Source: Tetradesmus obliquus
Taxonomy: Eukaryota > Chlorophyta > Chlorophyceae > Sphaeropleales > Scenedesmaceae
Length of the DNA stretch: 64,000 nucleotides
Reading direction: 5' to 3'
NCBI GenBank assembly: GCA_030272155.1
Contig: CP126201.1
Coordinates: 1,532,501 to 1,596,500, forward strand
The notes under the pieces: model-generated
Database searches by the model: none
What the model saw: only the letters and a program-made list of their open reading frames with translations
Told to the model about the DNA's origin: nothing
Translations under genes and position numbers: made by a program
Shown here: one piece after another, positions 55,408-64,000 of the stretch
Layout: every line of letters begins with the position of its first letter
Position numbering within the stretch: the first letter of the stretch is position 1

Positions 55408-56446
55408 ATGCAACTCCTGCCTGTCGACCCATCCAAGTTTGCCGCACTGCAGGTGTATGATAACTGCGCAGCGTCGGAGAAGGAAGCCAGCCACAGCAAC
55501 TCAAGTGGTCAGTGCCAGGCCCAATGTAGTGCCGGAGGCAGCGACAACTTCAGCAGGTGCGCGGCTGATTGTTGCTGCTGCTGCTCTGCTCGATCTGCAT
55601 GATAACGTGCTGCAGCAGAATACCAGCAACGGTGGTGCTAGCATGACTGCAACAGCAGCGCTGCAGGGGCAGCAGTAGAAGCGGTGGCAGGGGTGCTTCA
55701 GCTCATGTAGCAGCCTGAAGGCAGTGCACGCAGAAGGTCAAGTACAATGCTGCCGGCAAGCTGATTGACGGTTGCAGCTAGTGCAGGATCTCATTTGGGG
55801 TGATGCAAGCACACTATACGTTGCCAGAAGAGCTTCACTCAACAATACAGCATGGCAGACTCGCACTGCACACCCATCTACGTGTACTCAACTCATACTT
55901 CGCTTGCGTGCGTATTGCAGGGTTCAAAGAAGGGGGCATTTTCCAGGACCCAGCCATAGAACATGCGTCATCGGCAGGCTGCTGAGGAGGCGCAAGGCTC
56001 AACCACAGCGCATGCGCATGACGACAGGGTGAGTTGCAGGCAATGCAACGTGCCAGTCAGGCAGCAGACGTGTCCAGGGATTAGCTGGTGTCCTACGCTT
56101 TTGCAGGCATTGCAGGTCCTGTGCATGACGGCCACAGTGTATTGCATCATTCCTGCAAGCACAACAGTGTGTGCCTGGCCTGAGCAGTTGCCTGTTGTCT
56201 TCTGCTGGTTTTGCTTATTTCTGCAGGTGTTAAAGGCGTCGTTGGCAGTCAACTGCTGTATCCCCGCACTTGCCAATTGGCTCCAGCAAGGCGGTCATCA
56301 CGCTGCTGGGACAGCGCAACCAAAATGGTCCAGCGGCTTATGAAGAACGCTTCCAGGCAGCTCAACTCAGGGGCAGGCGCATGGCAGCAGGTGCAGCATT
56401 GCAGAAGGATGCTACGTCCAACCACCACAGTGCGGGCAGTAAGTAG
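55408..56446 (+). CDS. Possible uncharacterised multi-exon gene
   Basis: Several plus-strand pieces look coding but are not joined with confidence. MQLLPVDPSKFAALQVYDNC from 55408 is followed by a donor-like GGTCAG near 55507. GFKEGGIFQDPAIEHASSAG follows an acceptor (TTGCAG) at about 55919. PHLPIGSSKAVITLLGQRNQ and NGPAAYEERFQAAQLRGRRM lead to a TAG at 56446, after an acceptor TTTCTGCAG at about 56226. No family is recognised. Confidence 0.25.
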
Positions 56447-57009
56447 AAGGTGCTACCAAGCGAGGACAACATGCGCGTCATGCAGGTGTAGATTGCAGCG
56501 AGGATTAAGCGCACCCAGCTGGGGCAGCAGCAGTAGCAGGGTATGCTGTCAATGCAACAGGCGGGCATGGGTGCAGCATCTGCTCAGCGACTGGTGTGCC
56601 GAAGCGCTCGGCCGCTTTTGTACCAGTCATGCAGTAGCTGTGGGCTTGCCATTATTGTTTGCTGTAGTGTCTTTGATTGCACATGGCTTTGCAGATGCTG
56701 TGTGTGGCACTGTGCTGTTTGTGCAATCTCTGTGTGTACAAGGCCAACACACAGCTGGAGGTGTTGGAGTGCTTATGTGGGCCCAGTGCATCCTCTGTGT
56801 TGTGCATGTTGATCCCAATGTATGATATTTCATGGTTGCATTCAGTCTGGTAGACTGTTTGCACTTGTGCAGTACCTCCACTGTCTGGGGGGTGCAGCCC
56901 CGAGCTCGAAGTTCGCCCTGCAGCTCTGCCACTGTGCTCGATGAGCTGTTGCGCCTCATATGATGCTTATAATGTTATTTTTACAATATAGTATACGTAA
57001 CTGAACCGT
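56447..57009. other. No gene seen
   Basis: The stretch is AT-rich toward the right (TTATTTTTACAATATAGTATAC near 56970-56995). No exon or RNA gene is recognised. Confidence 0.35.
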
Positions 57010-57345
57010 TTGGCACTGTTCTGGGTCATCCACGAGTTCATCCACTGATCGCAGCAGCCCATCCACGGGCTCACTGGATACGTGCCCTCCGTGGATGGCC
57101 ACTGGACGCCATCCACAGGCCCACTGGACGGCCGTCCGTGGACGCTCAGTGGACGCTGTGTGGATGCGCCTTTGTCACAGTGGTGACCACGTCATGTCAT
57201 ACGAGACGAGACAAGATGATCATCTCGTCATGACGAGCCCTACAGGATCCTGTACAAGCCCCACGAGCTCGTGGGCTCGAGCCCTATAGGGTGCAAGGCA
57301 ACTTGCATGGCTTGCAATGAAGTAAAAGATGGCTGTGCTGGTCAA
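57010..57345. repeat. Palindrome-rich element, right copy, with six consecutive palindromes
   Basis: The left part repeats CCATCCAC and CACTGGA/GTGGAC words. The right part (about 57210-57292) holds perfect palindromes in close succession: AGATGATCATCT, TCGTCATGACGA, TACAGGATCCTGTA, CCCACGAGCTCGTGGG, GCTCGAGC and CCCTATAGGG. Part of the element is an inverted relative of 54140-54420. Confidence 0.65.
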
Positions 57346-57746
57346 CGTCAACAAGAGTAGAGCAGGCGACTAGGAAGCACAAAACGATGACGCAGCAAAG
57401 GGAAAAGGCTGTAAGTAGGGGTATACGGTGTGTGGAGTGTTATACGAGGCAAACGGTGGGGCTTGGCAAACAAGCGGGCCCCATACGTGCCTCAAGCTCC
57501 CTGCCGATACACACCGTCACTTACGCACGTTCAAAAGCCTTTTACAAGTTATTTATCATCACATGCTGGACAGCTATCGACAAGCGCGGCCGCTGACCCA
57601 CACCAACTATCTCCTGCTCGGTCAAGTTGTCCGGCCAGCCCCCAGAAGCCCGTACGCAGTCTGCGGAGCAGCCAAACAACGCTAAGTTACCAGCAGTTGA
57701 CAGTTGCAGTGCATATTTCACTGAACGAACTGGGTCAAACCGGCGC
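57346..57746. other. No gene seen
   Basis: No exon is recognised on either strand. The sequence is outside the palindromic block and upstream of nothing recognisable. Confidence 0.3.
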
Positions 57747-58139
57747 TCAACAACACGCTGACCCAACTTGCTGCTGCCCCACCAACACGGCAGGGGTACC
57801 GATGCCAGCCGTGGTGGATTCTGCCGGATCCAAATATGTAGTGGAGCTAAGAGCCTCTGTACCACACACGCTGGAACACTCAACAGAAGCAGTGCAGTGC
57901 GCGCAGCAGCGTGCGCAGCAGCATTCCATGTACAACCAGCACATTGTTGTATGATCAACCAGCACAGTACAGCCAGCACTCAACGTACAGGCCGCAGCAC
58001 ACTGCAGAGGTAGCCCTTCAACACATTCTGCATAATTTTCAGCAAAGGCATTCGCTGCCTGCAGGACAGGAGCAATGCAAGCAGCAGTGAGACTGAGAAG
58101 CAGCTGGGCAGGAAAGAACCACCTGCTTGGAAAGCCCAT
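57747..58139 (-). CDS. Possible small secreted Cys-rich protein
   Basis: An open minus frame of 130 codons starts MGFPSRWFFPAQLLLSLTAA, which scores by eye as a signal peptide with an Ala-x-Ala end (LQAANA). It continues AENYAECVEGLPLQCAAAC with about 17 Cys. No domain is recognised and the frame may include introns. An overlapping plus frame is also open, so this call is weak. Confidence 0.3.
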   Translation of the reverse strand: MGFPSRWFFPAQLLLSLTAACIAPVLQAANAFAENYAECVEGLPLQCAAACTLSAGCTVLVDHTTMCWLYMECCCARCCAHCTASVECSSVCGTEALSSTTYLDPAESTTAGIGTPAVLVGQQQVGSACC

Positions 58140-58749
58140 CTGTCGCTATGCTGCATCTGTTGATGTTACATACGCAGTTGCAGTGACTATACTGATGCTG
58201 TTTGTGCAAGCCTTATATCACATGTGTGCAGATGCATTTCAGCCTGGCATGGCGCAGCCAGGCACACCAGCACAGCAATTGCAGAATCCAGAAAAAGCAC
58301 AGGCACCCACTCACTGAGTGCCATCAGTGATGGCGCAACGCAGATCAGCGTCTGCAGGGCAGCACGTGCCGGCGGATATGTCTTGAGAATGCTTAGCTGC
58401 TAATGTTTGCAGATATCTGTGCATCCCACAAGCCCCAGCAAGCAATCACCATGGCTTGCCTTGCGTTGCCAACAACACGGAGCTTTTGCTGTGCAGTACT
58501 TGCTCTCGACATGCTGCTCGTTGCGCACGGCCGTATCCATTATCTTGCTGACCAACAAAACGCCTGATCCACGACGTCACACGCACCTGAGCACGGCCAG
58601 GTACAAGCTCGCTTGCAGCAGGCGTTGCAAGAGGCGCCAGCACACGCCCAGCCGGCTGCCACGGTTGCTGGTGTCCTCTTTCAAGCCTGAAACGGAGCAC
58701 ATGTGGCGACTGTTCCCCAAGCACGAGTAGCCTGCTTGGCAGCAGTCCA
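58140..58749. other. Intergenic, 3' flank of the 951-aa gene
   Basis: Open frames exist on both strands but none shows splice support or a family pattern. I take it as the 3' side of the minus-strand gene that stops at 58750. Confidence 0.35.
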
Positions 58750-60734
58750 TCACAGTGCTCGGCGTGCGTGGCAGTACAACCGTTCAACGGTTGTGCTTGG
58801 TGCTGACTGCTGCTCAAGCTGCTCTTGCGCCGCCTTGCGTAGCAGCTTGATGCAGGCTGTGACAACCAGCAGCAGCTTCTTAGCCACTGCAGGCAATGCA
58901 ACAGCACTGGCGCCCTGTATACCAGGCGCCCCTTGCTGCCTCAGGCCTGCGGTGGCAGGTGCTGCTGCTGCTGCCCATTGCTGTGCAAGCCAGTGGCTGC
59001 ATGTCACCTGCTGCGCCTCACATCCCCGCTGCTGCTGGTGCTGCTGCTGCTGGTGCTGCTGCTGCTGCTGCTGCTGTGGTGCTGCAGCCAGCCCCATGCC
59101 GCTCTTCAAGCTAGCGGTGAGGAGCTCAACAGCAGCTGACGAGGACACCTCCAGGGCATCAGCCACTGCACACAACATGGTTGGTGGTGCAGCGCCTGCT
59201 GCTGCTGTTGCTGCTGCTGTCGTTGCCTTGATTGCTGCAGCGCCTCCCTGTACTGCTGCTGCCTGTGCCTGATTGGCTGGTGTGCCATCAACATGCTGTC
59301 CCTGCCCTTCCTCTTGCTGCTGCTGCTGCTGCTGGTTGGGGTTGTCATATTCTGCAGCTTTGCTGGGGCTGAACAGCTCTGGAAGGCATAGCTGCAGCAG
59401 CTGCTGCGCTTCGCAGGCAAGCAGCAGCACCAGCTGCTGCATCAGGGCCAGCGGCAGATCAATGCATGCCAAGCAGGCTGCTCCAGCACACCCCAAGGAT
59501 GCACAGCTGCTGCTGCTGCCGCTTGCCAGTGTGGCTGTGTGTGGCGCTGCCGCTGATGCTGTGGATCTGTTGCTCAGCTGCTGCAGTAGCTGCTGCTGTG
59601 AGGAGTCCAGCAATGCCTGCTTCCATGTTTGCATTAGCCAGTGAGCTTGTTGCACCAGCGTGCTGGCACTTCCGAAGCTGCTGCTGCTGCTGCTGCTGCT
59701 GGTTGTTTGTGCGCCGTCTGCTGTGGCCCTGCTGGCTGTGGTGATGGGTGACAGCAGGCGTCCCTGCAGCTGCTGGCGCCTGCAGGTGTGGGCCACATAG
59801 AGCCAGCATGCCAGAGAGGCGAGAACATGTAATTTCAGCCTTGGGTTTATGTGAACATCATGTGCGTGGTGCACAAGCAACACCTTGGTCAGGCATGTGC
59901 AGCAGCATCGAGCTTCTGCCAACAGCAACCTTGCAGACACCAAACCTCTGAGTGCCGCTTGTGCAAGTTCAAAGTCCTCCTAAAAAAGTTGTGCTGAAGG
60001 TTGAAGCAGCTGATACAGGTTTCACGTCGCACGCTCACCTTGCAGTATCAGCTGGCTGCTGCACCCAGGCAATGAAGGCAGCAGCCCGCCCCGCTAGCTG
60101 CATGTTGCTGCTGCTGCTGCCACCCATATTCTCCATGTGAGCCTGCTGCCGCTGCTGCCGCCGCCGCTGCTGCTGCTGCTGCTGCTGCGCTGCTGCCATG
60201 CTGCTCTGAACCAGCAGGTGGCAGGCGAACTCGTACCAGCAGCGGTGCTGCACCACGAGCCTCCATGCGGTCACCACCTGCGGCGCAGTTGAAGCAGGAT
60301 GGTGATGTATGCCGCAGCATTATCAAGGGCTACCCAGGCAACCGCTTTGAGCATCATAGCATAGCAGGCGCCCAGTCGCAACAGCTGCCCAGGCATGCGT
60401 GAGCAGGGAGGCATGATCGCATCATACGCACCTGTTGCCACCTTGTCAGGATCGTAACATCGCTGCCCATTCTGGCAGCAGGCACTGCAAGGCGGCACTT
60501 GAGTTAACCACTGTACAAAATCGTCAGCGTTTCACAAACAGAGCACTCACCTCAAGCAAGTCGCTGCTTGCTGCGCCAGCTGCACAGCTGGGCTGCTGCT
60601 GACTGTTGAGGCTGCTGCAATGCCATGCACTCTGCTGCCACTCTCGCTCTGTTGGCCATGGTGCATCGTGACCGTCAAGCTGCAGCCACGCAGAGCCGAG
60701 GCCGTCACTCCCGCTGTTGCCGCCCGCAAACCCT

Positions 60735-60779
<45 letters not shown>

Positions 60780-63152
60780 GCTGCATGATTCTGGGCTTCA
60801 ACCTGCAGCTGCTGCTGCTGCTGCTGCTGCGGAGGCACACTTTGCTTTGGCACTTGCAGGCCCAGCAGCTGCAGCTCATCTGCTGCTACGCCAGGCAGCA
60901 GCTGCAACAGCTGTGCCAGGCCTGCTGCAGAGGGCTGCGCCACCAGCAGCTGCACCAGCTGCTGCTGCCAGGGCTGCGGGCACATCAGCAGGAAGGACCC
61001 TGCAAGCGCCAGCTGGTCGCTGCTGCACTCCTGCTGCTGCTGCTGCAGCGGGGACTGCAGGAATCTGCCTTGCTGTGGTTGGTCAGCTGCATCTGCATCT
61101 GAAGGCCTTGCTGCTGCTGCTGCTGCCATGGCGGCCCACGCTGGCCGCAGTGTGATGCTGGTCAGCTGCCACAGCCGCTGATGGCCTGTTGCTTCTAGCC
61201 AGCCCAGCAGCGTGCCAGAGGCCTGCGCAACACAGCACACAGCACAAACACACACACAGCACATCAGGCGCGAAAGCATTCGAGGATAACACTGCTGCAG
61301 AGGGTGTGACGTGTACACCACTTGGCCAGCTGCCACAGCCGCTGCTGTCCCGTGCGTTCTAGCCAACCTAGCAGTGTGCCAGCGGCCTGCGCCATGCAGC
61401 ACAACACAACAGCCATTGGTTGGCAGGTCCACGAAAAAACGCAACAAAATGTCACTAACGCAGCGAGAGTAGACGGTCTAGACGTCCCAAGAGCACCAGC
61501 GTGCTCAGAGTTGGCATTGTCATCAGCATGGCATCTGATCGGCAGAATTGATGTATTGAATTGCATGCAATGATCGGCAGGCAGCCTCACCTTAAGCATC
61601 AGCAGCGGGTGCGCAGCAAGGATGGCAGGCAGCTGCTGCCATGGAAGGCTGCTGTTAGCCAGCAGTGACACAATACTGCTGCTGCTGCTGTTGCTGCCAT
61701 TGGTCCCTGCTGCAAGTCCTGTGATTAACGGCTGAGGCGTGCTTTCAGACCCATCATGATCTGAAGCTCCTTGTGCAGGCAGCAGCGGCTGCAGCACAGC
61801 AGCAGCAGCTGCTTCCAGCAACCCATCCAGCAGCTGCGGCTGCAGCAGCAGTGCCTGCCGCCAGAAGCCGTCACCCAGCCCCGGGCCAACAACGCTGCCA
61901 GCTTTTAGCAAGTCCTGCAAGCTGAACAGCTTCAAGGCAGCAGCTGCTGCTGCTGCCCACTGCTGCTGCTGTGCAGCTGAGCAGACGTGCTTGCCATGGT
62001 GCCAAGCAGCAGAGATTGGCTCTGCCTGATCGTTCAGCCGCTGCCGTTTGCGCGCATCATTTGCAGACGCAGTGTCTGTAGCTTCAGGGTTCTTGCTGCT
62101 GCATGGCGCTGCTGCTGACGCTGCTGAGTTGCCAACAGCCAGTTGCAGTAGGTGTCTCAGAACAGATATGGGGCAGTCCTGCAAGGTGATAGAACAACCA
62201 CCAGTCATCTACTGGACAGCTGGCTTGCTCACAACCAACTCATGTGCAAACCAGGGCGCGCTATGCTCCTGATGTTTCAGCTGCTGGCTGCGCTATGGCT
62301 GCTGTTGCATAGCATGCCGTGCTGGAGTCAGATGTTCCAAAGCCGGCAGACAAGACTACTTGATCTTGGCAGAGCTCGCACCTAGCAGCAAAGTCATGCA
62401 CTGCAACCTGTAGAACACCAAAGTGTTTGCTTCTCACCTGTCCCTGCTGCAGCCCTGATACTTCTGCATCTGCTGTCGCCTGCTGCTGCCGCTGCTGCTG
62501 CTGCTGTAGCACACGGGCGAGCTGCTCCTGGGTGGCACGCAGCCCCTCCTGCAAGCAGGGAGCAGCACAGCATTGACTGTATTGACTGCTGCCCAGGCAA
62601 GGTACCTTGTTCAAGCTTGCTGGTGTTACAAACGTGCTGCATGCAGCAACGCAGATAACCTCTGCTGTGGCCTGTGCTGGCTGCAGTGGTTTGAGGCTGC
62701 AGTGGTTTGAGGCAGCCTGGCTGCAACCCAGCACATTTGGCGGCATCATGCTCACGTGCAACCCACCTGCACTGCTGCGACAGCGTCTGTGATGTGCTGC
62801 TCCTTGCTGGTTTGGTCGGCAGTTGCCTTGCATGCTGCAACAGAAGCTGCCAGCTGCTGCAGGTTCAGCTTCACTGCTGATGCATGGGCCGCCTGATGCT
62901 CATCCGCTGCTGCATCAGCGCTGCGCTTGTTTCCCGCCCTGGCGCCTGGTCACAACAGAGTTCAAAAACGCAAGCGCCTGTCAGCGGTCAAATGCCACTG
63001 CAGCTACATTCCAGGCGTGCATAAAACCATCCAAAGCAACAAGTAGAATCATATAGAGCAAATCACGCGGTAGACCAGCTGCGAAGCTTGCAAAAGCACA
63101 CCCGGGCTTACCCACCAGCTACAGCAGAAGCACTCAGGCCCAGCAGGCTCAT
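58750..63152 (-). CDS. Uncharacterised Gln/Ala-rich protein, 951 aa model
   Basis: Seven exons join with consistent phase: 63152-63116, 62945-62767, 62548-62438, 62178-61591, 61222-60551, 60277-60039 and 59779-58750 (2856 nt). The N-terminus (MSLLGLSASAVAG, then KLNLQQLAASVAACKATADQ and EGLRATQEQLARVLQQQQQR) is a helical, probably coiled-coil stretch. DCPISVLRHLLQLAVGN is followed by KRQRL, a possible nuclear signal. Leu-rich helical blocks come next (FWRQALLLQPQLLDGLLEAA, LPWQQLPAILAAHPLLMLK, GTLLGWLEATGHQRLWQL, VVTAWRLVVQHRCWYEFACH). Runs of Gln (16 near 60730-60780) and Ala interrupt them. The architecture resembles an alpha-helical scaffold, but I recognise no family. The intron before exon 5 contains an extra copy of its start. 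Confidence 0.7.
60738..60779. repeat. (CTG)n tract, about 14 units
   Basis: The run reads as CAG (Gln) codons on the minus strand inside the 672-nt exon of the 951-aa gene. A second shorter run of about seven units lies at about 60810-60830. Confidence 0.85.
61155..61400 (-). repeat. Duplicated acceptor plus 5' exon edge (951-aa gene)
   Basis: The exon start coding ASGTLLGWLEATGHQRLWQL at 61222 has an upstream copy from about 61390 coding AAGTLLGWLERTGQQRLWQL, both after GCGCAG. The upstream copy soon meets a stop and no donor keeps the phase, so the 61222 copy is taken as the real exon. Confidence 0.85.
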
Positions 63153-63642
63153 GATCGGTCCGCCAGGACAAACTTTACGCTCTGTAGCTGTATTGCTAAT
63201 CAAAAAATCTGTCTTGTCCACAGACAGACGTGATTTTGTCGCTAGCTGGGGGCACCAGAACAGCAGTACCAGCACTTGCCACTCCTGACATGCCACCTAG
63301 GCCTAGCGACCAAAATATGCACGTGCAGTAACCAATCTGAATGAAGGGTTTCAGTCTCTCAAGCGGTGTTACACGGCTGGCTGGAACGCCTGACTTAGAG
63401 CCCTGTCCTGCAAAAGCTTAGACGCGTTGGTAATCGTCAGCTGGAACGTACGCTTGCTGGAAACTCTTGACCCCGTGCCAAAGCCTCGTTGTAGTCCTCA
63501 TCTGCACATTTGGTGTGTTGCATCGTGATCCAGCTGCTTGCAGCGCAACTCCAACCACACACCTTTCTCACCCACCGCAACCCCCAGTGCCTCACGTGCC
63601 TGGCTTGTTCTCCAGCAACAGCTGTCATCGAAAGTTTAAACA
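63153..63642. promoter_or_regulatory. Divergent upstream region of the 951-aa gene and the aldo/keto reductase
   Basis: The start codons are 490 bases apart on opposite strands. No clear TATA box is seen. AAAGTTTAAACAATG immediately precedes the reductase start codon. Confidence 0.45.
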
Positions 63643-64000
63643 ATGACAGCCGGAGCAGCAATGAAGACCAAGAAGCTGGGCTCCAGCGACTTGGAGGTGC
63701 GTCACCAGCAGCAGGGCGGGCCAGCCACCCAGCAGGCAATTGTGGCCGTGCAGTAGGGGCATCTCAAATCAGCGCGTTTTCATATGGTATCAACGCTGTC
63801 ATTACTTCATATACTGCGCCCTTCCTCTCCAAGCAGTGGCAGGCACGTGCAGCCAGAGCGCTGCTGCTGCTCACAGGCATGACAGTAACCCACACGCAGC
63901 TGCTACCTTGCACGCACGCCATCAACTGCAGCACTGCGAGCTCTCCCACCCACAGCAGTAGGAGCACACGCTCTGCCTTAGTTGAAAACTTCAAGTAACA
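63643..64000 (+). CDS. Aldo/keto reductase, first exon only (runs off the right edge)
   Basis: Exon 1 (63643-63696) encodes MTAGAAMKTKKLGSSDLE and ends at a GTGCGT donor. The KLGSSDLEVS pattern is the first beta strand of NADPH-dependent aldo/keto reductases of the Tas/auxin-induced type, in which the following residues form the first strand of the barrel. The catalytic Asp-Tyr-Lys-His residues would be in later exons beyond base 64000. The rest of the window here is intron. The identification rests on 12 residues, so it is probable rather than certain. Confidence 0.6.

Noticed and set aside
60285-60510. Possible extra exon (WLTQVPPCSACCQNGQRCYD...) in the 951-aa gene
   Set aside because: It breaks reading phase with both neighbours, whereas joining 60551 directly to 60277 keeps the frame.
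1-64000. tRNA, rRNA or snRNA genes
   Set aside because: I scanned for cloverleaf-type B-box words and conserved rRNA segments and saw none; a covariance search would be needed to be sure.

Overview
The window reads as nuclear DNA of a green alga, most likely a chlorophycean (Scenedesmus/Chlamydomonas-type). Genes are split into many short exons with GT-AG (a few GC-AG) introns, TGTAA motifs lie downstream of several stop codons, and proteins carry long Gln/Ala/Ser runs encoded by CAG/GCA/AGC repeats. The set includes typical eukaryotic proteins (Rab3GAP, YIF1, RCHY1, FUN14) and a plastid-type ClpS. The species is an inference; I could not compare with any database.

Layout, left to right. 1-7.3 kb, minus strand: RAB3GAP1-like Rab GTPase-activating subunit, running off the left edge. 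7.8-11.7 kb, minus: two tandem Cys-rich secreted PAN/apple-like proteins. 12.5-14.6 kb, minus: a broken BTB-BACK-type gene. 16.2-19.2 kb, minus: isochorismatase-family hydrolase, fully modelled in seven exons (201 aa). 20.0-24.2 kb, plus: YIF1, eight exons (376 aa). 25.2-27.2 kb, plus: broken F-box/LRR gene. 29.2-33 kb, plus: a second broken BTB-BACK copy, inverted relative to the first, with tandem copies of its 3' exon. 33.6-34.7 kb, minus: secreted 11-residue-repeat protein. 36.1-41.4 kb, minus: RCHY1-type CHY/RING ubiquitin ligase, seven exons (312 aa). 41.7-43.3 kb, plus: ClpS, five exons (155 aa). 46.2-48.3 kb, plus: FUN14-domain protein. 49.9-50.6 kb, plus: 59-aa metallothionein in three mini-exons. 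51.9-53.4 kb: minisatellite and a poly-Gln protein. 54-57.4 kb: palindrome-rich repeats around poorly resolved sequence. 58.7-63.2 kb, minus: 951-aa orphan poly-Gln protein. 63.6 kb, plus: first exon of an aldo/keto reductase, cut by the right edge.

The most striking feature is not one gene but a recurring structure. In RAB3GAP1, isochorismatase, YIF1, RCHY1, ClpS, FUN14 and the 951-aa gene, introns contain one to seven tandem copies of the neighbouring exon edge together with its splice site. Periods are about 75-150 bp. I call these exon-boundary echoes. Many copies keep the splice signal but carry stops or decayed codons, so they look like spliced-out by-products of tandem duplication across splice junctions. 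RCHY1 carries them in at least three consecutive introns. A second rule is that sense-strand CAG repeats mark exons, whereas sense-strand CTG repeats sit just upstream of 3' splice sites.

The genes are mostly unrelated housekeeping functions: membrane traffic (RAB3GAP1, YIF1), proteolysis (RCHY1, ClpS), organelle membrane (FUN14), metal binding (metallothionein) and small-molecule metabolism (isochorismatase, aldo/keto reductase). Neighbouring genes often diverge from short shared upstream regions (19.2-20.0, 41.4-41.7 and 63.2-63.6 kb).
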